Made by a program: the position numbers and the translations under genes. The notes under the pieces are model-generated. The model had not been told where the DNA came from. It ran no database searches and saw nothing but the letters and a program-made list of their open reading frames with translations. From positions 53,418,849 to 53,482,848 of the forward strand of contig CP136062.1 of NCBI GenBank assembly GCA_032622095.1: a stretch of 64,000 nt of DNA, read 5' to 3'. Within the stretch, counting starts at the first letter, position 1. The number at the start of each line of letters is the position of its first letter. This document shows positions 22,989-33,117 of the stretch, one piece after another. Source of the DNA: Siphonodentalium dalli. Its lineage: Eukaryota; Mollusca; Scaphopoda; Gadilida; Siphonodentaliidae.

Positions 22989-25048
22989 GAAAATCATCCA
23001 GAAATGAAATTCCACCATTGAAGGGTAAAGATGGGAGGTTAATTTTCAGTGAGGTAGAAAAGGCTATTCTCCTCAATGACTATTTTATCTCAAATTCGAT
23101 CTTAGATGATCGAGACTGTATGCTTCCTGAATTCACTAATAAATGCGAAACAAAAATTTCTAACATAGATATTACCACTGAAGATATTATCAGTGCAATT
23201 AAAGGTATGAAACCGAATAAGGCACATGGCCACGATAACATCTCGGTTAAAATGATACAAGGCACAGCTGAAGATATAGCTTTGCTAGCTCTTTCAATTA
23301 TATTTAAAAAGTCACTTGAAATAAATAAGTTCCCCAAGTTCTGGAAACGAGCTAATGTGATTCCAATTCATAAGAAGAATGATCGTGCAGAAGTCAGCAA
23401 CTATCGACCAATATCACTTCTCCCTTCTCTAAGTAAGGTATTTGAACGCGTGATTCTCATCCATTTGGCTAAGCACTTTTCTAAGAATAATATTTTATAC
23501 AAATTTCAATCTGGATTTATCCCCGGCCATTCTACCACATACCAGCTTCTGGAGGTATACCATTCTCTGAGCCAGGCTCTTGATAGCCAACTGACTACTT
23601 GTGCAATATTTTGTGATATATCTAAAGCTTTTGAGAGAGTCTGGCACAGAGGATTAGTTTTTAAACTGGAACAATATGGAGTAACTGGTCCCTTGCTTGC
23701 ATGGTTAGAAGACTATCTCCAAAATAGAGAACAGCGTGTGTTAGTGTCAAATAATTACTCTAGTTTTCAAACTGTTGCCTCGGGAGTGCCCCAGGGCTCA
23801 ATTTTAGGCCCTTTTTTGTTTTTAATATATATTAATGACTTGTCTGACACAATTGATTCCTTTACTCGAATGTATGCAGATGACACTTGCTTCATCAGCA
23901 CCGGAATCTCTATCGATGAATGTACACATAAACTTGATCTTGATCTTATGCGTATCTCTCAATGGTCTAAGCAATGGCTAGTAACTTTTAATGCCAGCAA
24001 GACAAAGAGTATGAATTTTTCTTTAGTCTCAAGTAACAACACATTGGACTTAACCCTCGATGAGGACCAGATAGATATGATTAATTGCCATAAACATCTA
24101 GGATTTAATATACAATCAAATTTAAAATGGAATAGTCATATAAATGAAATATGCAATAGAGTTTCTAGTCGTATTTCCCAATTAAGAAAACTCAAATTTA
24201 CACTAAATAGGAAAACCCTTGAAATTATGTACAAAACCTATGTCCTTCCATTAATGGACTATGGTGATGTTGTTTGGAACAATGCTAGTGATACACTCAA
24301 AATGAAACTTGATCGCTTACATATGGATGGGGCCAGAGTTGTGTCAGGCTTAACTAGGTCTGTATCTGATACTAGACTCCTTACTGAAGTTGGGTGGCCA
24401 TCATTAGAAAACAGACGAAAATATCACAAAATACGTATATGGCATAAAATTATGTCCGACTCACACGAGGTCCCCAGTTTTCTCACAGATATAGTTCCAC
24501 CTTTTATTAATGAGAGTACAAACTATGCATTCCGCAACAAGATGCTAATTCGCACATTCAAACATAACACAGCCCATTTTGAAGGTACCATCTTTCCTGA
24601 AATGGCTATCTCCTGGAATTCTGTTTCGTCTAAAATAAAAAAACCGACTAAAAACAAGGTCCTTGAAAGTATGTACAAGTCCGCACACATGAAAGCAATT
24701 CCACCTCCACTGTATTACTATGCCGGCCGCCGAAAATCTAATATTAATCATTGCAGGCTTCGAAATAACTGTAGCGATCTTAATTTTGACAAATTTAAAA
24801 ATCATATTTCAGTATCTATGAATTGTCAATGTGGTCACCCCTGTAAAGATGCTGTACATTACTTCTTCCAATGCCCCCTATATCTAACAGATAGACATGT
24901 TTTATTTCAGAAGTTAAATAGAGCCAATATCAGGATTGCAAATATCAAAGATCTGCTTTTCGGCCTAACTGATCTTGATTATGACAAAAATGAATATTTA
25001 TTTAAAATGATACAATCCTATTTAGATTCAACAGGCAGATTTGGATAA
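22961..25048 (+). CDS. LINE ORF2, 3' part: reverse transcriptase and C-terminal zinc motif
   Basis: This frame carries the reverse transcriptase that primes cDNA at the nicked target. It has no start of its own. It is open from about 22961, where it reads FWHIIKDLLG, a typical LINE linker. Counting residues from the in-frame TTG at 23018, motifs in order are NYRPISLLPSLSKVFE (~129-144), DISKAFERVWH (~199-209), GVPQGS (256-261), the catalytic YADD (286-289), then a thumb region with HLGF. A Cys/His motif CQCGHPC...HYFFQC near residues 603-619 may bind nucleic acid. The domain itself is intact, with no internal stops, but it is cut off from the endonuclease by a frameshift. Confidence 0.85.
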   Translation, partial: FWHIIKDLLGKSSRNEIPPLKGKDGRLIFSEVEKAILLNDYFISNSILDDRDCMLPEFTNKCETKISNIDITTEDIISAIKGMKPNKAHGHDNISVKMIQGTAEDIALLALSIIFKKSLEINKFPKFWKRANVIPIHKKNDRAEVSNYRPISLLPSLSKVFERVILIHLAKHFSKNNILYKFQSGFIPGHSTTYQLLEVYHSLSQALDSQLTTCAIFCDISKAFERVWHRGLVFKLEQYGVTGPLLAWLEDYLQNREQRVLVSNNYSSFQTVASGVPQGSILGPFLFLIYINDLSDTIDSFTRMYADDTCFISTGISIDECTHKLDLDLMRISQWSKQWLVTFNASKTKSMNFSLVSSNNTLDLTLDEDQIDMINCHKHLGFNIQSNLKWNSHINEICNRVSSRISQLRKLKFTLNRKTLEIMYKTYVLPLMDYGDVVWNNASDTLKMKLDRLHMDGARVVSGLTRSVSDTRLLTEVGWPSLENRRKYHKIRIWHKIMSDSHEVPSFLTDIVPPFINESTNYAFRNKMLIRTFKHNTAHFEGTIFPEMAISWNSVSSKIKKPTKNKVLESMYKSAHMKAIPPPLYYYAGRRKSNINHCRLRNNCSDLNFDKFKNHISVSMNCQCGHPCKDAVHYFFQCPLYLTDRHVLFQKLNRANIRIANIKDLLFGLTDLDYDKNEYLFKMIQSYLDSTGRFG

Positions 25049-25645
25049 GCAGAGATAAATGCCAAAATAATAAAACAAATAATATTATCCACTGGCACGA
25101 TTAATTTTGCAGCACGATTAACTGATTATTGATTGATGATGACCGAATGATTAATTTGTTTTTGTTTTTTCTATGTTTTTCTTTCATTCTTATCCTTTGT
25201 TTAGATAGCCAGTCAACTTGTCCTATTACCAACTTGATAACTCAACTAAAGCCAATTCTTGTTTTATTTCTAGTGAAGAATATAGGCAGTGAACCACACC
25301 AAACTAAATTAAATTTAACCGACTAAGAGCTCCATTTAAGAATTACATTTAAGAATTACATCCCCCTACCTTTGGAATTATTTTATTGATACTACATACA
25401 TATAAAAAAAAAAAAACATAGTAATGATAATGAAATTTCTTCAGCTTTTTGACCATTATGTCTACACAACTCATCTTGAGACCAAAATGTAATGAATCAG
25501 TATTCTCCGTTCATATAAGGGATAGGAGCTTCTTTAAGTTCTGTAACTTGTGCTCCGATCCCTTTATCGCCTCTCATCCTTATTCACCAACTGTATTTTC
25601 TTTATTTGTATTTTGTTTATTGATTGAGGGATAATAAAATATGTT
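25049..25645 (+). other. LINE 3' UTR
   Basis: T-rich, non-coding. It includes AGAATTACATTTAAGAATTACAT duplicated in tandem at 25338-25360 and an A-run near 25405. The GGGATAATAAAAT end with AATAAA at 25633-25638 is a likely polyadenylation signal. Small frames here are not genes. Confidence 0.55.
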
Positions 25646-26226
25646 TAAATCATAGTTTGGGTTAATAAATATTTCAAAATTATTATGAATATAAATGAAG
25701 TTAATGTATTTCATCAATTATAACAGCATTATATGCATGCATGCGTGTATTCATGTTTCCGAGTTTGCTGAATAAAATAATTTGTCCGCAATTTTGAAAG
25801 TTATTTAGAGTTCACGTGTTTTCACGAAAATAATAGTAAAAATAAGGAAAAACAACAGAACAGTTCTTATTCCAAAGTGTATAACTAAGAGAGGAAGAGA
25901 GAATGTATTCATTAATATATATGTTTTTGAAGCACATATGCCAAGTAACAATTAAATTGTGAACAATATACAAAGTTTGGTATATTTGGCATAAAAATAA
26001 AATGATTAAAGTTAGAATTTGGTCTCGTTGCTATGGTAATTTTAATTGCATAGCAACTGTGGTTATGGACAACACATTTGACAACCTAATCAACGTGAGG
26101 GGAATGGGGAGGGAACCTTTAATGTGGACACAAAGTTTCTGGCGGTCTTTGCCCTTTCTCTCTAAAATGGTATAAAAAATGTGTTTTAGTCCAATTTATG
26201 CAAATTTGGCATATATAATTTGAACT
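25646..26226. other. Non-coding, nothing recognised
   Basis: AT-rich. It contains an ATGCATGCATGCGTG run near 25732-25748. No coding frame. Confidence 0.4.
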
Positions 26227-26386
26227 TGACCTTTGACCTTGACAGAGTTAACTAGAAAATTGCCAACAATGATTTTATTTATCGGGGTATCCCATAGCAC
26301 ATTATTAATATTGTTGGCGTATGGTACTAAAAATGTTTAGCAAAAATTGTTCTAGCCATCATTTATCTGACCTGCCTCCTGACTAT
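26227..26386 (-). repeat. Dispersed repeat, copy 2 (partner 996-1150)
   Basis: Reverse-complement counterpart of 996-1150, with the same ordered blocks and considerable divergence. Confidence 0.6.
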
Positions 26387-26612
26387 TAGCCGAATCCACG
26401 GCGCAACGGCAAAATTCGGAGGAAATGTCCCTCAACTGGCGAGTCCGGATTCGAGTTAAATAATAATTGAAACGTGTTACTTTTCGCTGTGGACACCAAT
26501 AAATGTCCGTGCTGAACTGTGGGCGTATACCCAAGTAATCAAGACAGATCTGTATGCCAGACCAATTGGATAGTTGGTTCTAATGACAGTTCGATGGGTG
26601 TGTTTTAAGTTA

Positions 26613-26708
26613 GATAATATTCTCAGCATCGGGTAATCGGTCAAGAATCAACTCGGCGCAAGCGCCTCGTCGATTCTTTTACCGATTACCTCTGCTTCGA
26701 ATATTATC
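26613..26708. repeat. 96-nt long hairpin
   Basis: The two 46-base arms are near reverse complements around a CAAG loop. The outer GATAATATTC/GAATATTATC stem is perfect, then there is an internal bulge, GGTAATCGG/CCGATTACC, AAGAATC/GATTCTT, and a CGGCG/CGCC tip. I see no coding context. It could be a miniature foldback element, a structured RNA or a hairpin precursor. Confidence 0.7.
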
Positions 26709-27896
26709 CATTACAGAATGCCACTCACCAACGAAATGTGACGACTATTTACTGCGTAATTACAACTACAATCCGTGTTCAGTGGTCCTCCTAATTTGTT
26801 ATGATGTTTGGTATGTCCCGCATACAACTATTATTTGGGACAGTAAACACTTGCGTGTGTGATAGACATATGTGACCACTGGGCTGCCCTCTTTGTCACT
26901 AATTTCTCATTTTATACATTCATATGACACAGTAGCCATTTGCGTGTGAGATAGACATAAGACCAATGTGCTAGAACATTTGTATCATGTGTATACCATT
27001 TATCTTTCACTCCGACGCTCTGTCTTAGCCCTGTGATTGAATTGTAAACTTGTACATTACTTTGCGCAATGTATATTCCCTAAAAATTCGTATATGGACT
27101 GTTAAATAAATTATGTCAGCGTTTGTCCAGCGATTTACTCGATGATAAATATGTTGCTTCCCGCACCATGACAGGTGTTGAATATTATCCACGACAAAGA
27201 GAATAGGCCTATATCTAGTTGTACATTATTCCCGTATGGTACATCTTAGTGTAGACACCCACAATTTCTATGAACTTCGTCTGATGCGTCAAACCCTGTT
27301 TCCTATTCTGGAGGCGATTTTTTTTCGAGATGAACCGTACTAAATACCAGCTACCAATCTGTGTAAGGGTGGCAAGGCAATATTTTGTAGAACAAACCCC
27401 ATAGTTCGAAAAGTGATAATTACAAGAAAACGTTGTCTAAATATGATCGCACGTGTATACATAACTAATGATGTCCGTCTCAATTTCATCATGCAACGTT
27501 TTTTTTATGGTATTCCCATAACAATGTACATGATTAGCCACATGGTACGTCGACTCATAATTTTCTCGAATGTGCGGCAAGATATCACACCTGGTAATTT
27601 CAGCATTCGATTTTGTTCTATATTTTCCAATTAAAGCTATTAGAATAATGTGCTATCCTGGGAAATTATATCGGATACTTCACAAATCGGATATCGATAT
27701 AATATGTTTTCAAGAGTTCTAGCGTTTAAATTTAAAAATCGCGAAAAATGTTGACCGAAGACAATTGAACACTTATATGTATGGGACAAGATTCATATTG
27801 GTCAAGTTACAATCGTATAAATCCAGCTATCACATGTACAGTATGAGACGAAAACATTATTTTCAAATATATATCTGCTTCTACATATATATATAC
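26709..27896. other. Non-coding, nothing firmly recognised
   Basis: A CAGTGGTCCTCCTAAT block near 26779 resembles the start of the dispersed family at 8362 and 51445. No coding-quality frame is present. Confidence 0.4.
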
Positions 27897-28615
27897 ACTA
27901 GAAGTTGACCCGACTTCGTCCGGGCTATTCAAAAACCAAATTTCAAGTCGATTGCTCCACCCGTTTCCGAGATCTGGTCTGCGCATGCGCGAAGCTGGCG
28001 TCGCACGGGCTCGGCGACCCGATAAAATTCGTATCCGGGGCAAGATACATTCACATACCAAATTTCAAGTCGATAGCTCCACCCGTTTGCGAGATATATA
28101 GCCCAATGTCATTTGCGGATACCTCGGCCGGTGATGAGTTAACGCGACATCGGCCGGTTAAGAGTTAACGCGATCACGTCACGATATGTTGATGGCGTAA
28201 TATATTTACGCAATGATTTTCGATGAGCGAAGCATGGTCCTGCGTTCCTCCCGATAATTAAGGTAGAAACTTTAAACGTACACAGGCGTGTGATGCATCA
28301 TTGGAAAGATGAAGCGCCACAGATTCTAACCGTGCAAATTATATGACTGGCAATTTATTATTCGCGCTATATCGAATCGATTTGTGAGCACCGAACTGAA
28401 ATATATTAGCGCAAAACGGCGTAAAAACAGATTTGACCTCGGCACGTGAAAAGTTGACCTCGGATCTGAAAATCAATAGGCCTATGTTACTCCTGACCCG
28501 AAAGTACCCCCACATACCAAGTTTCATCGAAATCGGATGGGCCATTTTCGAGTCCATCGATTACACACACACAGACAGATACACACACACACAGATCTTT
28601 CAAAATATATAATAG
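27897..28615 (+). mobile_element. ACTAG-head element, copy 1
   Basis: Begins ACTAGAAGTTGACCCGACTT and ends with an (AC)n-rich stretch and CAGATCTTTCAAAATATAT. Internal CATACCAAATTTCAAGTCGA and CATACCAAGTTTCATCGAAA blocks resemble 3' regions of invertebrate retroelements, by recollection only. No coding frame. Confidence 0.6.
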
Positions 28616-29187
28616 ACTAGAAGGTGACCCGACTTCGTCCGGGCTTTGACCTTGAATTGTCCATTTTGAAGGTCAAGGTCAAGTGGGGTCACGATTTGAC
28701 CAGTCCAAAAACACTGCCCGGACAAAAGTACCCGACAAACGTGCCCGTCGACATCCATCCGGTTTTACCCGATTTGACCTTGAATTGATCATTTTGAAGG
28801 TCAAGGTCTGGTCGGGGTCACGATTGGACCCGTTCAAAACAATCGGTGAACAAAAGTAACCCCACGTATCAAATTTCGTCGAAATCCCATCAAAATTGGC
28901 GATTTGACCTTGAAGTTACCCGATTTCAAGGTCAAGGTCACGTCGCACGGGCAAATGAATATGCTTATGAGACTCGCCATAAGAAAGTACCCCACATACC
29001 AAGTTTCATCGAAATCCCGTGATATTCGGGCGTTTGACCTTGAAATGACCCGATTTCAAGGTCAAGGTGACGTCGCACGGACAAATTAATATGCCTATAT
29101 TCGTTCCTGGCCGAAAATATCCCCACATACCAAGTTTCATCGAAATCGGCTGGGCCATTTTCGAGTCCATCGATTACAGACAGACAG

Positions 29188-29218
<31 letters not shown>

Positions 29219-29242
29219 TCTTCCAAAATATATAATATATTA
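28616..29242 (+). mobile_element. ACTAG-head element, copy 2, directly adjoining copy 1
   Basis: Begins ACTAGAAGGTGACCCGACTT immediately after the AAAATATATAATAG end of copy 1. It ends with an ACAGACAGAC(AC)n tract, then CAGATCTTCCAAAATATA. Inside are three blocks of TTTGACCTTGAA...TTTCAAGGTCAAGGTC spaced 120-130 bp apart. The head and tail match copy 1, but the middle differs. Confidence 0.6.
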
Positions 29243-29770
29243 ACTGTACATTCGCTGTGCGACATGCAGCCTATAGATGCACATTGTCAAACAGTGCTTC
29301 GTCTATCCTACACGTACATGTACTCTCTGTGTATCATGCCTTACCTGCGCTCTCGTGTACCTTACTCGTATTTAAATTCGCGCAGTTGATTTTTTCTCTC
29401 AGTTGTTAATTCGCGCAGCGTGCTTCGCGAATTAAAAACTAACAAACCTATTTTCATATAAGTCTTATATCTAAAGTCAGTTTCATTTGTTAATCGTTCC
29501 TAAAGATACCCGTGTTTATTAAAGACCACTACCACGAATATTTACATCGGGTAGAAAATAACTACATCAACATTTGCTTGCATGTTTATATAATCCAAAT
29601 AGTCATTGTGATATTTTTGGACATCATTAAAAATTAACTAGAAGGAAGTAAAAACCCCCAAAAATGTAACGCGGAGTATTTACCGCCTAACGTAACGGTT
29701 TCGAGATTTGTTGGCCGCATGTTAATACGAGAAAACCATAGTCAGAAATGGTAACGCGCTCAATATCATA
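29243..29770. other. Non-coding, nothing recognised
   Basis: No coding-quality frame. AT-rich sequence between two mobile elements. Confidence 0.4.
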
Positions 29771-29775
29771 TATTA

Positions 29776-31534
29776 GAGACCTTTCGCATCCTCACGTTTA
29801 CGATTACGAATACGGATAGCTATTCGTAGTCGTAAGCCTATCCGTATGGCCAAAAAGTCCTTTCGCAAAACGATTACGCGTAAGAGTTTTGACGAACACG
29901 TACGATTATTATTTCGTACCACTTGTACAACCCAAAGCGTGTGTTTGGTATACAGTCCCTTAATACTTCACTTATCGTCTCATTTGCAACATTGCGATAA
30001 TCATGACCTGTTATTATTGTCAATAATTCGACCAGTCACAAAGTACGACCCGGGATTCTCGTGATATATTGTGGCAATACAGGTATAAATGCCAGGTCAT
30101 ATGAGGTGGAAATACAGTTCGTTGTTAGCATGGATGACCAGATAGACGTTATGCTGATGAGGAAGAGGGGTTCCTGAATTTGGACCTCACATCAACCACG
30201 ACGCCCTCGTTCAAGCCCCTTCATGTCCGCGATTTGATTTCAATGCGATTTCGGCGTCACCTCTTTGGGTTTAGGAAATCCGACATAAGGTTGTGAGCTC
30301 GCTGATGTGCATCACTTCTGATTTGTTACTACCAAATCGAAACAAAGTCGACACGGTAGAAGCGATGTGCATCAAGTTGCTTTTTTGTCAGATATTTGAC
30401 AAACCGGCAAAATTTCGTTGAACAAAATGTTGATAAATAACAGGTTTTGGGTAATTTTATAATATAGTTGACTGTGGTTAGCATTAATGTTGAGCAATTA
30501 CTCGATTCTGATAACAGAAGCGGCATTTCAAAAAAATATTGTTGTTGGAATCTGATGATATGGGGACATCTAATCGGATTGAGTACCTTTAAATGCCGCA
30601 TTTGTGCGTGTTTTTTAAATTAAAAATAAATGCAAAGAACAAACCTGACAGAGACTGCTGAGCTCTGGTGATGTCGGTGGGTGTGCCAAATATTCTTTTA
30701 GTTACGGTTCAGGAGCAGAAATTACTACTTACCAGTTGAATCGGGATCCATGGTATAGGTTCAGATTACTCAGACAGAGTAATTTATATAACTTAGAAGT
30801 TAGAACTCGGTTATGAATTCCATGTAATTTTAAATGCCCTGCATTACAGACTCTACGAGAGAGACATATAAAACCCAACTTCTACCGAAAACCGAATATT
30901 ATTAAATTGAATGAACTATTCAATTCGGGAAAGGTTAAGAGAACACAAAATCTTTCACTTTCAGTAATAGGGTTATGCCATTCTTTAGGCTCTCATGAGG
31001 CATTCTATAACTGCACACGTTAGGACACGACTATGGGTTGTTGAATTAAATAATTGTTGAATTTCACTTTAAATTGTGTACTATCTTGCACATAATAATC
31101 ACCCAAAACTCCTCATGCATCGCACACTATAAACTGTATTTTTGGCGACTGGTATCATAGTGCACTCCTCTTACTGTAAAGTGTTCTGTCGCAGCCAGCG
31201 ATGGCTATCCGTTGTGAATAGCGATCTTATTTCGAGGGAAGCTCGTGATTCACGACGACGAGTACATTGATTGACAATCTAAACAGCATATCGAGGTCGT
31301 AGCTCAATACAACTGGATGGTTTACATGATATACATATACAGTCTCGAACGGAGTAAAGTGATATATTGCAGAAAATAAATTTCAGGTGTTATTTGAGCT
31401 TATTAGAAACCATGAAATCGTAACCGTTTTTACGGATAGTAAAATACGAGAACGATTAGAAAGTACACAAAGGTTGGTGACGTAGTACCCTATCCGTATC
31501 CGTAATCGTAAACGTGAGTTTTGCGAAAGGTCTC
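29776..31534. mobile_element. 1.76 kb element with ~44 bp terminal inverted repeats
   Basis: The ends are inverted copies starting GAGACCTTTCGCA and continuing TCACGTTTACGATTACG and ATACGGATAG. TATTA lies just outside both ends (29771-29775 and 31535-31539), a possible 5-bp target duplication. The left end also holds a subterminal palindrome around ACGGATAG...CTATCCGT. No transposase frame is present, so it is non-autonomous. A solo end of this family lies at 18391. Confidence 0.65.
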
Positions 31535-31597
31535 TATTATATACCCATGATTGTAATTATAGAATATAAAATATATTGGTTTCACGAATGACCAACT

Positions 31598-31765
31598 CAT
31601 AGAATTAATCGCCTTGCACTTCTTGGCATCCGAATAACAATTGAAATTGAAATTCACAACTACACCTTTTACCGGATACGGCATCCTGGTCGCAGTTCGA
31701 CTTTTAATCCGTCCAAAAATTCCCATTCTATAAATAAAACGCCCATGCGCCCACTGTATACCAAG
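31598..31765 (-). repeat. Dispersed repeat, inverted partner of 4440-4668
   Basis: Matches 4440-4668 in reverse complement. The minus-strand frame 31490-31843 overlaps it and shares a stretch with the plus-strand frame at 4398-4619 for that reason only. Confidence 0.65.
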
Positions 31766-32143
31766 AAACAGCGAAACATTATACACGCGGAGCGCGAAAT
31801 AATTGTCTATTAATTCCAACCTTTCATTATATCCGTATATCATATTAACATAGTCCTCTTATACGTATATAATATTAACATAGTCCTCTTATGTGCCTTG
31901 TTTTGGTTAAACTTAGGAGTCGTACTACTTTTCGCTCATTTTTAGGTGTGCTAAAAATAGTACTGCGCTAATTTAAATACAAAGTGGATACATAATATAT
32001 AATTATACGAGTAAGGAAAAGACGAGTAAGGTATCTCTTCTCACCCATAAGTGGAACTCATACATAAAAAATAATATTCGTTGTTATGAATGAACATAAG
32101 ATTACTCTCTCTCTTTCTCTCTCTCTCTTTCTCAAAACATCAG
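31766..32143 (+). other. Intron-like sequence upstream of the Thr-rich exon
   Basis: A duplicated ATATTAACATAGTCCTCTTAT block lies at about 31843-31892. A CT-rich tract at 32105-32133, followed by CATCAG at 32138-32143, makes a good splice-acceptor region. No signal-peptide exon is identified. Confidence 0.5.
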
Positions 32144-32344
32144 AAAGTGAAACAACAACAACAACAACGACGACGTCGACAACAACAACAACGTCAACAA
32201 TAACGACGTCAACTACGTCGTCGGCAATAACGACGAACACAACAACGTCGACAACAACAACAACGTCAACAACAACAACGACAATAACGACGACAACAGC
32301 AACGACAACGACAACGACGGCCACAACAGCAACAACTGAAGCAG
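32144..32344 (+). CDS. Exon of FReD gene: Thr-rich mucin-like stalk
   Basis: A 201-base exon bounded by a CT-rich acceptor ending CATCAG and a G|GTATGC donor; both borders fall after the first base of a codon (phase 1). It encodes about 67 residues, nearly all Thr with some Ser, Ile and Ala, beginning ESETTT and ending TTATTEA. Such stretches are usually heavily O-glycosylated extended stalks. The codons are a degenerate ACA/ACG microsatellite, so length polymorphism is expected. The reverse strand is open too (poly-Val), but that is a by-product of the repeat. The exon joins in frame to 33064-33117. The 5' exons and signal peptide are not found. Confidence 0.65.
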
Positions 32345-33063
32345 GTATGCATAATACTCACAATTAAAACTGACACAAACATATGCAGCCAGTTATACAT
32401 GTATATTACATTTGCACCGAGATATAGCCCTGGGATGAGGTAAACGATCTTAATACATTAGGGCCTATACGCACGTTCTATTCTGCATAAATCAAGACCA
32501 GAAATGCAAGCGAAATCGTTCGTATTTCACATATCATCATCTTCATTACATATCTTATGGCATTGGCCCTATTATTGGTAACTCATGTGCGCCCAAAAGT
32601 TAACGTACATGTTTAGTTACATGGTATAACAGCATACTACGGGGTTCTCCATTATGTTACAATGGGGGATAACGATATGACGGTCCGAGATTTGAGTGTG
32701 GATTTATGGTCTATTTATAAATAACTCATCTGAAGCACGATGTGTCATTGGTAAACCGACATGGTATCAAATTAATATGTTGCTATATTACAAATATATC
32801 CTTATTTATGAGATTGTTTCTTTAATTTATTTTTATGAGTAAGAAAACTATGAAAATTCTTGAATTGATCGAAACAATTATGATTCCTCTCATGATTGCG
32901 AAAGATATCATGGACATTATGATTACTCACTCTCTATTTCCCTTGAGCTATCGTGTACCTCATTTGGCTCAAAATAACCAGTGTAACAGTTGCCCTCCTT
33001 ATCACGCATACATGTAATGTTGTTATAGGTGAGTAAATAACCTCACTTTTTCTTAATCAACAG

Positions 33064-33117
33064 GGTGTAAAACAGAAACAACGAACACGACAATGCAACA
33101 AACAACAATCGGTCCAG
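33064..33117 (+). CDS. 54-base exon of FReD gene: short Cys/Thr linker
   Basis: Acceptor TTTTTCTTAATCAACAG and donor G|GTATGT flank exactly 54 bases, phase 1 at both ends. Spliced, it reads GCKTETTNTTMQQTTIGP, with one Cys and several Thr, continuing the stalk. The final G joins AT-TGT of the next exon to give Asp-Cys-Lys-Thr, the usual start of a fibrinogen-like domain. The CKT near the start of this exon echoes the DCKT of the FReD exon. More exons of this type may exist in the 4.1 kb that follows, but I did not find any. Confidence 0.65.

Larger units (their letters stand above)
19500..25645 (+). mobile_element. Near full-length non-LTR retrotransposon (LINE, CR1/Jockey-like group)
   Basis: This element has the order ORF1, spacer with T-rich tracts, then ORF2 with AP-type endonuclease and reverse transcriptase, then a 3' UTR with AATAAA at 25633-25638. 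The SKAF-RVWH, GVPQGS and YADD reverse-transcriptase motifs place it in the wide CR1/Jockey group, but a clade call would need a tree. ORF1 and ORF2 both carry frameshifts, so this copy is not autonomous. The outer limits are estimates; I could not identify target-site duplications. Confidence 0.85.

Noticed and set aside
32101-32135. CT-rich tract as a simple microsatellite only
   Set aside because: Its position directly before CATCAG and an in-phase exon makes a splice-acceptor role more likely.
32058-32324. Minus-strand poly-Val frame
   Set aside because: It is the antisense of the Thr-rich microsatellite exon; splice sites and FReD phase support the plus strand.
32835-33028. Possible extra exon before a strong ATAG|GTGAGT at 33029
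   Set aside because: No matching acceptor or phase 1 frame with stalk-like composition; the open frame stops at 33017, before the donor.
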